64,000 bases of DNA. Source: CAVSRC01 sp963798195. Its GTDB lineage: Bacteria; Pseudomonadota; Alphaproteobacteria; Rhizobiales; Kaistiaceae. The position numbers and the translations under genes are program-made. A model generated the notes under the pieces. That model was not told the origin of the DNA. It did not search any database and saw only the letters and a program-made list of their open reading frames with translations. Where the stretch lies: positions 1,364,001 to 1,428,000 of the forward strand of contig CAWCSF010000010.1 of the NCBI GenBank assembly GCA_963798195.1. Reading direction: 5' to 3'. Below, piece after piece: positions 34,224 to 43,308 of this stretch (positions are counted from its first letter, which is position 1; every line of letters begins with the position of its first letter).

Positions 34224-34270
34224 GAGCCCTGCTTGCGCGTTTGGCCGAAAATGGCCATATGCTCGGGACC

Positions 34271-35098
34271 ATGATCAATTACGTCGAAGCCGCCCTGGCC
34301 CCGCTCAAGAACGATGGCCAGATCAAGCTCCATACGGCCGAGGACTTTGCCGCAATGCGGCGCGCCGGCGCGCTCGTGGCCGAGTGCCTTGATGCGGTCG
34401 AGGACATCATTCGCCCCGGCCTGCCGACCGACGAGATCGACCGCTTCGTCTACGACTTCGCCCTGGCGCACGACGCCCTGCCGGCGACCCTTGGCTACAA
34501 GGGTTACATGAAGTCTACCTGCGTCTCGATCAACCACGTCGTCTGCCACGGCATCCCGAGCGACAAGCCGCTCAAGGACGGCGACATCGCCAATATCGAC
34601 GTGACGCTGATCCTCGACGGCTGGCACGGCGATTCCAGCCGCATGTACGCGGTCGGCAACGTCAAGCGCGCCGCCCAGCGACTGGTCGACGTGACCCACG
34701 AATCGATGCTGCGCGGCATCGCCGCGATCCGGCCGGGCGCCACCACGGGCGATATCGGCTTCGCCATCCAGGAATATGCCGAGAGCGAGCGCTGCAGTGT
34801 GGTGCGCGATTTCTGCGGCCACGGCGTCGGCCGCCTGTTCCATGACGTGCCCAACATCCTGCACTACGGCAGCCCCGGCGAAGGCTCCGTGCTGAAGCCC
34901 GGCATGATCTTCACCGTCGAGCCGATGATCAATCTCGGCCGTCCGCACGTGAAGGTGCTCTCGGACGGCTGGACGGCGGTCACCCGCGACCGCTCGCTGT
35001 CGGCGCAGTTCGAGCACACCGTGGGCGTCACCGAGACCGGCCACGAGATCTTCACAGTCTCGCCGAAGCATGGCCTTGCGCTGACCGACGGTGCATGA
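34271..35098 (+). CDS. map: Methionine aminopeptidase, type I
   Basis: Protein of 275 aa that removes N-terminal Met from new proteins. Metal ligands and catalytic residues are in place: SINHVVCHGIP, IANIDVTLILDGWHGDSSRM, FCGHGVGRLFHDVPN and FTVEPMINLG. ATG at 34259 or 34271; the latter gives the N-terminus usual in rhizobia (MINYVEAALAPLKNDG). The stop overlaps radC as ATGA. Confidence 0.95.
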   Translation: MINYVEAALAPLKNDGQIKLHTAEDFAAMRRAGALVAECLDAVEDIIRPGLPTDEIDRFVYDFALAHDALPATLGYKGYMKSTCVSINHVVCHGIPSDKPLKDGDIANIDVTLILDGWHGDSSRMYAVGNVKRAAQRLVDVTHESMLRGIAAIRPGATTGDIGFAIQEYAESERCSVVRDFCGHGVGRLFHDVPNILHYGSPGEGSVLKPGMIFTVEPMINLGRPHVKVLSDGWTAVTRDRSLSAQFEHTVGVTETGHEIFTVSPKHGLALTDGA

Positions 35099-35796
35099 AG
35101 CCGCCGTCCGCCCGCGAGGGGGACGCGCCCCATTTCCTCGGCCATCGCGAGCGCCTGAAATCACGCTTCCACGACACCGGCGCCGCGGCGCTGCCGGACT
35201 ATGAACTGCTCGAGCTGATCCTCTTCCAGGCCCTTCCCCGCCGCGACACCAAGCCGATCGCCAAGGCGCTGCTCGCGCGCTTCGGCAGCTTCTCCGAGGT
35301 GCTCGCCGCGCCGGAAGGCGAACTGCTGAAAATCACCGGGCTCGGACCTTCGGCCGTGCATCACCTGAAGCTGATGCAGGCGGCGGCGCAGCGCTTTGCC
35401 CGCGATGCGGTCAGGGAACGCCCGCTGCTCGGCTCATGGTCGGCGGTGATCGACTACTGCAAGGCGGCGATGGCCTACGAGTCGATCGAACAGTTCCGCG
35501 TGCTCTTTCTCGACAAGAAGAACGTGCTGATCGCCGACGAAGTGCAGCAAACCGGCACCGTCGACCACACGCCGGTCTATCCGCGCGAAGTGGTGAAGCG
35601 GGCGCTGGAACTTTCGGCCACGGCCGTCATCCTGGTGCACAACCACCCGTCCGGCGACCCGACGCCATCCACCGCCGACATCCAGATGACCAAGCAGGTG
35701 GTCGACATCGCCAAGCCACTCGGCATTGCCGTCCACGATCACATCGTCATTGGCAAGCAGGGCCACGTCAGTTTCAAGGGCCTGCAACTGATGTAA
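35095..35796 (+). CDS. radC: RadC family JAB-domain protein
   Basis: Protein of 233 aa. The N-terminal helix-hairpin-helix (KITGLGPSAVHHL) is followed by a JAMM metalloprotease-like domain with HNHPSGDPTPSTADI, the Zn ligands and catalytic Ser/Asp. RadC was once linked to DNA repair, but its real function is uncertain. Start overlaps the map stop (ATGA), so sfsA-map-radC is probably a single operon. Confidence 0.94.
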   Translation: MKPPSAREGDAPHFLGHRERLKSRFHDTGAAALPDYELLELILFQALPRRDTKPIAKALLARFGSFSEVLAAPEGELLKITGLGPSAVHHLKLMQAAAQRFARDAVRERPLLGSWSAVIDYCKAAMAYESIEQFRVLFLDKKNVLIADEVQQTGTVDHTPVYPREVVKRALELSATAVILVHNHPSGDPTPSTADIQMTKQVVDIAKPLGIAVHDHIVIGKQGHVSFKGLQLM

Positions 35797-35928
35797 AGAT
35801 CGGCTGGTCCGGCGCCGGGCCGGCCTGGAAGAAGGTGGCGGACATCTCACGCCGGCTTAGGCGGATGGTAACGGCATTGGTGCTTGAAGGGTCCGAATCT
35901 CGGCCGATTGTGTTATGCGGGACCGACC

Positions 35929-36711
35929 ATGCAGATCGACCTCAGCGGAAAGCGGGTGCTCGTCACCGGCGGAAACTCGGGCCTTGGAGCAGCGATGGTG
36001 CGCGCTTTCAGCGCCTCCGGTGCCAAGGTCTGCGTGAACTATGTTGTCGGCCCGGACACGGCCAACGCCCTCGTCGACGAACTGAAGAAGGCCGGCGGCG
36101 AGGCAATTGCCGTCAAGGCCGACATCAGCGTTGCCGACGACGTGGCGGCAATGTTCGCGACCATCGACAAGACCTGGGGCGGCATCGACGTCCTCATGAA
36201 CAACGCCGGCGTCGACGGCAAGCGCGCGATGGGCTGGGAGATCGAGCCCGAGGCATGGCGGCGCGTCATCGACATCAACCTCGCCGGAGCTTTCCAGTGC
36301 GCCCGCGAGGCGCTGAAGCGGATGACCGCGCAGAAGTCGGGCGTCATCATCAACACGTCGAGCGTGCACGAGGTCATCGCGTGGAGCGGCTACAGCGCCT
36401 ACGCGGCGAGCAAGGCCGGCGTCTCGATGATGGCCAAGACGCTGGCGCAGGAGGCCGGGCCGTATGGTGTGCGGGTGCTGTGCATCGCGCCCGGCGCCAT
36501 CGCCACGCCGATCAACGCCAGCGTCTGGCAGGACCCTGTGGGCCTCAAGGATCTGCTGACCAAGATTCCGCTGAATCGCATCGGCAAGCCGGAGGACATC
36601 GCCGGCATGGCCGTGGTGCTCGCCTCCGACGTCGCCAGCTACGTCACCGCGACGACGATCTTCGTGGACGGCGGCATGACCGACTACCCGAGCTTCGCCC
36701 ATGGCGGCTGA
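35929..36711 (+). CDS. SDR family oxidoreductase, glucose 1-dehydrogenase-like
   Basis: Protein of 260 aa with TGGNSGLGAAMVRAF, NNAGVDGKR, a Ser in NTSSVHEV and catalytic YAASK. The family is close to glucose 1-dehydrogenases (PGAIATPIN, DVASYVTATTIFVDGGM). It overlaps the GH15 gene by 11 bases, and this SDR-GH15 pair recurs in rhizobia. The pair suggests a common sugar pathway: glucan or trehalose hydrolysis, then oxidation of the released glucose. Confidence 0.9.
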   Translation: MQIDLSGKRVLVTGGNSGLGAAMVRAFSASGAKVCVNYVVGPDTANALVDELKKAGGEAIAVKADISVADDVAAMFATIDKTWGGIDVLMNNAGVDGKRAMGWEIEPEAWRRVIDINLAGAFQCAREALKRMTAQKSGVIINTSSVHEVIAWSGYSAYAASKAGVSMMAKTLAQEAGPYGVRVLCIAPGAIATPINASVWQDPVGLKDLLTKIPLNRIGKPEDIAGMAVVLASDVASYVTATTIFVDGGMTDYPSFAHGG

Positions 36712-38560
36712 CGGCGCGGAAGACGCCGCGCGACGCGGCCCGGTTTCGAAGCCGCTGGAGCAGTACGGCCTGATCGGCAACATGATTTCCGCCGCGCTGG
36801 TCGCGGTCGACGGCTCGATCGACTGGCTCTGCCTGCCGCGGTTCGATTCGCCCGCCTGCTTCGCGGCACTGCTCGGCGATCGCGAAAACGGCCGCTGGCA
36901 AATCTGTCCCGAGGACAAGGACTACAGGTCCAGCCACGCTTACATGCCGGATACCGCGGTTCTGGTGACGCGCTTCGAGACCGCGACAGGCGTCGTGACT
37001 CTGACCGACTTCATGCCGCTCTCGATGGACGAGGAGCGGGTCGACGTCGTGCGCATGGTGCACGGCGTCAAGGGCGAAGTGGCCATGTCCATGGACCTCG
37101 TGCTGCGCTTCAATTACGGCCAGGTGGTGCCATGGGTGATGGGCCGCGACTACGGCCTCAGCGCCGTCGCCGGCCCGGACGCCATCGAGCTCCACACACG
37201 GGTCGTCCTCGAAGGCCGCAATATGGCGACGCTGGCCGCGTTCACCGTCCGCGAGGGCGAAACGGCGTCATTCACCCTCTCATACCACCCCTCCCACAAG
37301 GACCCGCACTTCGTCCCTGACCGAAACGAGAGCCTCGACCGCACGGCGGCATGGTGGCGGGAGTGGATAACCCGCTGCACCTTCCCGAAGAGCAATCCGA
37401 AGTGGCACGACGCGGTCACCCGGTCGCTGATAACTCTGAAGCTGCTGACGTTCGAGCCGACCGGCGGCATCGTCGCGGCGCCGACTACGTCATTGCCCGA
37501 AGCGATCGGCGGGCCGCGCAACTGGGATTATCGCTACTGCTGGATGCGCGATTCCGCGTTGATGCTTTATGCGCTGGTCAATTCGGGTTACCGCGCCGAA
37601 GCGCTTGCCTGGGAGCAATGGATGCGCCGCGCCACCGCCGGCCATCCGCGGCAGCTTCGCATCATGTACGGCGTTTCCGGCGAGCGCTGGCTGCCCGAGA
37701 CCGAGGTGCCGTGGTTAGCCGGCTATGAGAAGAGCAAGCCGGTACGCGTCGGCAACGCCGCCGTCGACCAGGTGCAGCTCGATATATACGGCGAGATCGC
37801 CGAGACTCTTTTCACCGCGCGCCAGATGGGGCTCGGCCCCATCGACAAGCAGGGACGCTTCGTTCCGGTGGTGCTCGATCACCTGGAGTCAGTCTGGCAG
37901 GACCTCGGTCACGGCATCTGGGAGAGCCGCGGCCCACCGCAAGCCTTCACCCACTCGCGCGTCATGTGCTGGGTGGCCTTCGATCGCGCCGTGAAGATGG
38001 CGGAGGATTTCGGGTTGCCCGGTCCGGTCGACAAATGGCGCAAGATCCGCGACACGATACACGCCGAAGTCTGCGACAAGGGCTTCGACGCCAGCCGCAA
38101 CACGTTCACCCAGTTCTATGGCGGCAAGGCGCTCGACGCGAGCCTGCTGCTGCTGCCCCAGGTCGGCTTCCTGCCGCCAGACGATCCGCGCATTACCGGT
38201 ACGGTCAAGGCGGTCGAAGAGGAACTACGGCGGGACGGACTGGTCCAGCGCTACGCCACGGAGCATGTCGATGACGGTGTCGGCGGTGAGGAAGGCGCGT
38301 TCCTCGCCTGCAGCTTCTGGCTGGTCGACGCCTATGTGCTCACGGGCCGGCGCGAGGCGGCGGTCGAGCTGTTCGAGGAACTGCTGGCCCTGCGCAGCCC
38401 CCTCGGCCTGCTGGCGGAGGAATACGACGCGGTCCGCAAGCGGCTGGTCGGCAATTTCCCGCAAGGCTTCTCGCACCTTGGGCTGATCAATTCCGCCCAC
38501 AATCTCGCCGGGCGCGAGCATCCGGCGGAGCAGCGCGCCAGCGAGTCCGCGAAGACCTAG
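36701..38560 (+). CDS. Glycoside hydrolase family 15 protein
   Basis: Protein of 619 aa, cytosolic. An N-terminal beta-sandwich (about 20-230) with YGLIGNMISAALVAVDGSIDWLCLPRFDSPACFA precedes an (alpha/alpha)6 barrel (about 240-600) with GPRNWDYRYCWMRDSALML. Catalytic glutamates are probably in GIWESRG near residue 407 and AEEYD near residue 572. GH15 covers glucoamylase, glucodextranase and trehalase. This size and start fit the actinobacterial/rhizobial trehalase-like group, but the substrate is not certain. Stop shares CTAG with the convergent small exported protein. Confidence 0.9.
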   Translation: MAADGAEDAARRGPVSKPLEQYGLIGNMISAALVAVDGSIDWLCLPRFDSPACFAALLGDRENGRWQICPEDKDYRSSHAYMPDTAVLVTRFETATGVVTLTDFMPLSMDEERVDVVRMVHGVKGEVAMSMDLVLRFNYGQVVPWVMGRDYGLSAVAGPDAIELHTRVVLEGRNMATLAAFTVREGETASFTLSYHPSHKDPHFVPDRNESLDRTAAWWREWITRCTFPKSNPKWHDAVTRSLITLKLLTFEPTGGIVAAPTTSLPEAIGGPRNWDYRYCWMRDSALMLYALVNSGYRAEALAWEQWMRRATAGHPRQLRIMYGVSGERWLPETEVPWLAGYEKSKPVRVGNAAVDQVQLDIYGEIAETLFTARQMGLGPIDKQGRFVPVVLDHLESVWQDLGHGIWESRGPPQAFTHSRVMCWVAFDRAVKMAEDFGLPGPVDKWRKIRDTIHAEVCDKGFDASRNTFTQFYGGKALDASLLLLPQVGFLPPDDPRITGTVKAVEEELRRDGLVQRYATEHVDDGVGGEEGAFLACSFWLVDAYVLTGRREAAVELFEELLALRSPLGLLAEEYDAVRKRLVGNFPQGFSHLGLINSAHNLAGREHPAEQRASESAKT

Positions 38561-38889
38561 TACGGGTTCGACGCTTCCAGGATTTCCTGGCCCATCAGGA
38601 CGCAGGAACCGGGTATCTGTGCGTAGATGAAGTGCATCCGGTAGCGGGCCTTGTAGATGTCGCCCCAGACCTCCAGCACATCGAACTTGCCCTTGCCGAC
38701 AAGCGCTTTAACCGGTGCGAGGGTCGTTACGGTGGGCTCGATGCTCACGTCAGGGGCGTTGCTGCCGTCCGCCTCGAAGTGGAGTTTCAGGAGCGGCTCC
38801 GCGCGTTGCTTCGCGTCATCGTCGCAAGGATGCGCCGCCGCCGAACCGACCGCCGCCGCCATCGCAAAAACTGCAATCGCCAGTCTCAT
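38557..38889 (-). CDS. Small exported protein, function unknown
   Basis: Protein of 110 aa with a signal peptide (MRLAIAVFAMAAAVGSAAA) and two cysteines (HPCDDD and GSCVLMG), probably a periplasmic disulfide-bonded protein. The start ATG at 38889 overlaps the stop of the upstream fusion oxidoreductase gene (ATGA), so it is translationally coupled. No domain is recognised; the stop overlaps the GH15 stop. Confidence 0.75.
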   Translation of the reverse strand: MRLAIAVFAMAAAVGSAAAHPCDDDAKQRAEPLLKLHFEADGSNAPDVSIEPTVTTLAPVKALVGKGKFDVLEVWGDIYKARYRMHFIYAQIPGSCVLMGQEILEASNPY

Positions 38890-40895
38890 TTGCCGCTCTC
38901 CAGCCACCGCAAGTCCTTCGGTGTCAGCTCGATTTCGAGGGCGCCAAGCGAATCCTCAAGCTCGGACATAGCCAGCGGCCCGATCAGCGGCACCACCGGG
39001 AAATCCAGGGCGAGGATATAGGCAAGCGCCACCTGGTTCGCACTCTTGCCGTGCTTCGCTCCGAACTCGGCTGCGCGGTCGCGCCGGCCGAAGTTGGTGT
39101 CATTGTACCAGCAGCGGACCATGTTCGGATTATCGGTCTTGTCGCGCCCGGCACGGTCGGTGAAAAAGCCCTGCGCCTGGCTCGACCAGGCGAAGTTCGG
39201 CATGTTGCGTTCCTTCAGCCACGTGCGCCATGCGTCGTCGGAGGCGGCGTAGCAGCCGGCCCACGGCGCTTCGATCATCTCCGCCAGCGAGAAGTTATTG
39301 GAGAGCGCTGTCGGCGGCGTCTTGCCGGCTTTCCGTGCGTAAGCGATTGCTTCGTCCATGCGCTCACGCGACCAGTTCGACCCGCCCCAGACCCGGATGC
39401 GGCCGGCTTTCACTTCCGCGTCCACGGCGTCAACGAACTCGCTGACCGGGATTTCGCGGTTGTCGCGGTGGAGGAAATACAGGTCGAGATGATCGGTGTT
39501 CAGCCGGTCGAGCGACTGCATCAACTGCTTGCCGACCACGTCGGGGTAGTGCAGTGGCGAGTGCGCGCCCTTGCTGATGATCGCCACGTCGTCGCGGACG
39601 CCACGCGCCTTGAGCCACTGGCCGAGCACCGTCTCTGCCCGGCCCGCTCCATAAAGCCATGCGGCGTCGAGCAGATTACCGCCGCGCTCGTAGAAGGCAT
39701 CGAGCAGGATCGCGGCATGGGTATAGGACTCGACGCTGGACGTGCCGAGCGCCACGACGGAAAGCTCGCGGTCGATGCCCGGCAACTTGCGCCGGCGCAT
39801 TGGCTTAGCCGGCTTAGAAAGCCGGCGGTTGTCGATCTTGCTCGGACGATTTTCGCTTTTCTCGAAATCGTAATGCAGGCCGATTGCTGCCCGCCATTTG
39901 TCGAGAACGCGCATGTTGCCCAGGGTGTTGGCCCAACTCATGCCCGGCGGATCGAACTCCTGCTTGCCGGCACGAATGGCTTTGGCGACTGCGTCGATCT
40001 CGAACGTATAGAGCCAGCGCTTCTCCTCGACGGTGACAGTCTCATGCTTCCCGTCCGGGCGATGGATCACGATGTCGGCCGTGCCCCCTTCCCGGCCGGT
40101 GCAGAACCACGGCGATTTGGCCTCCAGCCATCCGGTCGAGCCGAAGATGCGGACCGTGTTGTCCTGCGCGACCATGACGCTGCCGGAAACCTCGGCAACG
40201 ATGTCGCCGGGAAACTGGAGCAGCGCCGAGGCCCACTCGTCAGCGCCGGTCTTGCCGATATGGCCGGCGCCGAACACCTTCGTCGGATCGGCGAACGGCT
40301 TGCCAGTGGCCACGCCGGCGATGAGCCGCGCCATCGAGACCGGGTAGCAGCAGATGTCGAGGATCGCGCCGCCCGCCGTATCGTTGGCGAGCAACCGATG
40401 CTTCGGGTCCGGGTTGCCCATGCGGAATCCGAAATCCGCCTTGATCAACATCACATCGCCGATCGCGCCGGACCGGATGAGATCGATCAGCTTCGCCGTA
40501 TGCGGGTGCAGCAGGTTCATGAAGGCTTCGCCGAGGAACACGCCGGCCTTGCGCGCCGCCTGGATCATCGCCTCGGCCTCGTACGACGAGACCGCCATCG
40601 GCTTCTCGACCAGCACATGCTTGCCGGCCTCGATCGCCTTCAGCCCCCACTCCACATGGCCCGGATGCGGGGTCGCGATGTAGACGGCCTCGACATCCTT
40701 GTCGTCGAGCAGTGCCTGATATCCGTCAAGGATACGCGCGCCGGGGAAGCCTTCCGCGAGCCCCGGCTTCTTCGGATTGCGCGTGCCGATGGCAACCAGC
40801 GTTCCGTGGTCGCTGCGGGCAAGATTGGCGGCGAAGCGCTGGGCGATCGTGCCGGGGCCAATGATGCCCCAGCGGAGGGCTGGCTGGTCGGTCAT
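38886..40895 (-). CDS. Fused Gfo/Idh/MocA oxidoreductase and aldo/keto reductase
   Basis: Protein of 669 aa with two enzyme domains in one frame. Residues about 1-340: Gfo/Idh/MocA dehydrogenase (RWGIIGPGTIAQRF cofactor motif, catalytic-loop EKPMAVSSYEAEAMI, CYPVSMARLI). Residues about 365-669: aldo/keto reductase barrel (NLLDAAWLYGAGRAE and DLYFLHRDN, lacking the classical GTEK form). A basic linker (RRLSKPAKPMRRRKLPG) joins them. Together they could interconvert a sugar between keto and hydroxyl forms. Substrate unknown. Long opposite-strand open frames here are shadows. Confidence 0.88.
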   Translation of the reverse strand: MTDQPALRWGIIGPGTIAQRFAANLARSDHGTLVAIGTRNPKKPGLAEGFPGARILDGYQALLDDKDVEAVYIATPHPGHVEWGLKAIEAGKHVLVEKPMAVSSYEAEAMIQAARKAGVFLGEAFMNLLHPHTAKLIDLIRSGAIGDVMLIKADFGFRMGNPDPKHRLLANDTAGGAILDICCYPVSMARLIAGVATGKPFADPTKVFGAGHIGKTGADEWASALLQFPGDIVAEVSGSVMVAQDNTVRIFGSTGWLEAKSPWFCTGREGGTADIVIHRPDGKHETVTVEEKRWLYTFEIDAVAKAIRAGKQEFDPPGMSWANTLGNMRVLDKWRAAIGLHYDFEKSENRPSKIDNRRLSKPAKPMRRRKLPGIDRELSVVALGTSSVESYTHAAILLDAFYERGGNLLDAAWLYGAGRAETVLGQWLKARGVRDDVAIISKGAHSPLHYPDVVGKQLMQSLDRLNTDHLDLYFLHRDNREIPVSEFVDAVDAEVKAGRIRVWGGSNWSRERMDEAIAYARKAGKTPPTALSNNFSLAEMIEAPWAGCYAASDDAWRTWLKERNMPNFAWSSQAQGFFTDRAGRDKTDNPNMVRCWYNDTNFGRRDRAAEFGAKHGKSANQVALAYILALDFPVVPLIGPLAMSELEDSLGALEIELTPKDLRWLESGK

Positions 40896-41112
40896 GTGCT
40901 CTTGTGATTGTCAATTGGTGAGGTGCGACACCATATCAGGCAGGGCCGAGCCGAGCCAGCGGAGCCCAAAGCGCAGTATTCGGCCGGTTCGGCGGCTGCA
41001 AGTTCTGGAAAAGTGCCACAGCATTTTCTCGGCTTTTTCTGGCAACTGCCTTCGCCGGAATGTCATAATTGCTTGATTCCGGCGTCACAGAAGATCGGCA
41101 TTGTCCGCCGCA

Positions 41113-42309
41113 ATGATCATATCAACGCTGATATTCGGACTGGTTGGCATAGCTGCCCTGGCGCACTTCGGCGGCATCGCAATTCTCATCCTGCGATCCA
41201 CTTTTCACCGCAACCGGCGCCCGGAAAGCCGCCCGCCGATAACGATTTTGCGGCCAGCCTGCGGGATCGAGAATCACGTCGAGGAAACCCTCGCCTCGGC
41301 CTTTGCGATCCAATATCCCGTGTTCGAGATCATCTTCTGCGTCGCCGACGAGACCGATCCGGTGATCCCCCTGATTCGGCGCCTGATGGACGCGCACCCT
41401 GATGTCCCGGCACGGCTGCTGACCGGCGACGACCACATCAGCATCAACCCGAAACTCAACAACACGGTCAAAGGCTGGAATGCCGCCCGCTACGACTGGA
41501 TCGTCATGGCGGACAGCAACGTGCTGGTGCCGCCGGACTATCTCGACCAACTGCTCGATCGGTGGAAGGCTGATACCGGCCTCGTCTGCTCGCCGCCGGT
41601 CGGCACAAGTCCAGAGGGCGTCGGCGCCGACCTCGAATGTGCCTTCCTCAACACGTATGAGGCCCGCTGGCAGCTGATCGCTGACGCTCTCGGCATGGGC
41701 TTCGCGCAGGGCAAGACCATGTTCTGGCGCCGTGAATACCTCGATGAGGCCGGCGGCATTGAGGCCCTTGCCAAAGAGCCGGCCGAGGACGCGGCGTCCA
41801 CGAAGCTCATCCGGAACGGCGGCCGTAACGTCCGTCTCGTCATCCATCCTTTCCCGCAACCACTGGGGGAACGGCGGGTAGCCGACGTATGGAACCGTCA
41901 GATCCGCTGGGCACGCCTCCGGCGCTCATCCTTTCCGGCGGTTTTTGCCCCCGAGGCGGTGTCAGGTGGATTGCTTCCGCTGGCCGGAACTGCCACGCTG
42001 GCTGCGATGGGGGCCATTCCCGTTGCCGGGCTTGTTGGGTTAGTGGTTGCGTGGTACGGCGCAGAAATGCTGCTGGCCAAACGGTTTGGCTGGCCGCTTT
42101 CGCCGCGTATCGTGGCGTTCATGCTCGTCCGTGACGTTTTGTTGCTCCCGCTGTGGGTTGCGGGATGGACCGGGAACAGGTTTGTGTGGCGGGGAAATGC
42201 CATGGATATCAAGACGGCTGAGGCCACACCGCTGCGACGGCTTGTCGAGCGATGGGCGCCGTCTCGCATGGTACGCTCCGCCCTTCACGGCCCCAGGGCC
42301 GGCCGATAG
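41113..42309 (+). CDS. GT2/GT21-type glycosyltransferase, ceramide glucosyltransferase-like
   Basis: Protein of 398 aa (ATG at 41113; a TTG at 41101 is possible). A membrane anchor precedes a GT-A domain: PPITILRPACGIENHVEETLASAF, DWIVMADSNVLVPPDYL (the DxD-like D1-D2), and the Q/RxxRW motif RQIRWARLRR. Hydrophobic segments follow toward the C-terminus. This layout is like bacterial ceramide glucosyltransferases and HpnI. The acceptor is unknown. It is upstream of a lipid-A-type phosphatase and the Anbu cluster on the same strand, about 50 bases from the next gene, so it may share a transcript with them. Confidence 0.86.
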   Translation: MIISTLIFGLVGIAALAHFGGIAILILRSTFHRNRRPESRPPITILRPACGIENHVEETLASAFAIQYPVFEIIFCVADETDPVIPLIRRLMDAHPDVPARLLTGDDHISINPKLNNTVKGWNAARYDWIVMADSNVLVPPDYLDQLLDRWKADTGLVCSPPVGTSPEGVGADLECAFLNTYEARWQLIADALGMGFAQGKTMFWRREYLDEAGGIEALAKEPAEDAASTKLIRNGGRNVRLVIHPFPQPLGERRVADVWNRQIRWARLRRSSFPAVFAPEAVSGGLLPLAGTATLAAMGAIPVAGLVGLVVAWYGAEMLLAKRFGWPLSPRIVAFMLVRDVLLLPLWVAGWTGNRFVWRGNAMDIKTAEATPLRRLVERWAPSRMVRSALHGPRAGR

Positions 42310-42361
42310 TGCGTACTGAGCGGTGCAATCGCGCGCCGCGGGGCGGGAACGGAGAGACTTA

Positions 42362-43201
42362 ATGACTGCGACTGCGGCGCCGCAACAGTTCCGGACGCTT
42401 TTCCTTTCAGATTTCCACCTTGGAACGCGCGGGTGCCAGGTCCGGCCCCTGCTCAACTTTCTCCAGAGCACCGAGGCCGAGACCATCTATCTGGTCGGCG
42501 ACATCATCGACGGCTGGAGGCTTCAGGCGCGTTGGTACTGGCCCGAGACCCACAACGACGTGCTCCGCTGCCTCATGAACAAGGCCCGCCGCGGCACGCG
42601 GCTGGTTTACGTTCCGGGCAACCACGATGAATTCGCCCGCGTTTACAGCGGCGGGCAGTCCGGCGACCTCGAGTTCGCCGACGAAATGATCCACGAGGCC
42701 GCCGACGGAAAGCGCTATCTGGTGCTGCACGGCGACTGCTTCGACCCGGTCCAGACCAAGGCGCGTTGGCTCGCCTTCCTCGGCGACAACGCCTATGTCA
42801 CCGCACTCGGCATCAATATCGCGCTGAACCGCGTTGGCCGGTCCCTCGGTCTGCCCTACTGGTCGTTCTCCAACTGGGCCAAGATGCGCGTGAAGGGCAT
42901 CGTCAACTTCATCGGCCATTACGAAGAGGCGGTGGTGGCCTCCGCCCGCGAACACAACGTCGACGGCGTCATCTGCGGCCATATCCACCGGGCGGCCCTG
43001 CACGGGGATTTCGGCATGACCTACGTCAACTGCGGCGACTGGGTCGAAAGCTGCACCGCGGTCGCCGAGCATTTCGATGGCCGGCTCGAGATGCTTCGCT
43101 CGGTCGATGTCAGCGAACCGGCGGCGATCGAGCAGATATTCGAGACCGAGCCGGAAGTCCTTGCCGAGAGTGAAGGCGAGAGCGAGGGCGCGGTCGCCTG
43201 A
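42362..43201 (+). CDS. UDP-2,3-diacylglucosamine diphosphatase-like metallophosphatase
   Basis: Protein of 279 aa. Calcineurin-like motifs: LFLSDFHLGTRGC, GDIIDGWRL, YVPGNHDEFARVY, LHGDCFD and CGHIHRAAL, the dinuclear metal site. LpxH-like relatives hydrolyse UDP-2,3-diacylglucosamine in lipid A synthesis, but this cytosolic group (also found near Anbu genes) is a distinct branch with uncertain substrate. A GGAGAG lies before the ATG. It lies between a lipid glycosyltransferase and the ATP-grasp gene. Confidence 0.88.
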   Translation: MTATAAPQQFRTLFLSDFHLGTRGCQVRPLLNFLQSTEAETIYLVGDIIDGWRLQARWYWPETHNDVLRCLMNKARRGTRLVYVPGNHDEFARVYSGGQSGDLEFADEMIHEAADGKRYLVLHGDCFDPVQTKARWLAFLGDNAYVTALGINIALNRVGRSLGLPYWSFSNWAKMRVKGIVNFIGHYEEAVVASAREHNVDGVICGHIHRAALHGDFGMTYVNCGDWVESCTAVAEHFDGRLEMLRSVDVSEPAAIEQIFETEPEVLAESEGESEGAVA

Positions 43202-43308
43202 GTTGCCCTTCCAGAGGCCAAAAGCCGCTTAATTGGCGTTCTTCTTGCAAGACGGGTTAGGATGGTCCCAAGGGGCATTCCGGTACCCGTTTGCGTGATG
43301 GAGCGTTA

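Noticed and set aside
33494..34270. Apparent 957-codon frame joining the FAD oxidase to methionine aminopeptidase
   Set aside because: The middle is translated out of frame over sfsA. It arises from the frameshift near 33416 and the chance absence of stops, not from a real fusion.
38715..40907. A 730-codon open frame on the plus strand
   Set aside because: It lies fully opposite the MocA/aldo-keto reductase fusion, has an Arg/Gly/Asp-rich composition typical of antisense GC-rich frames, and shows no domain.
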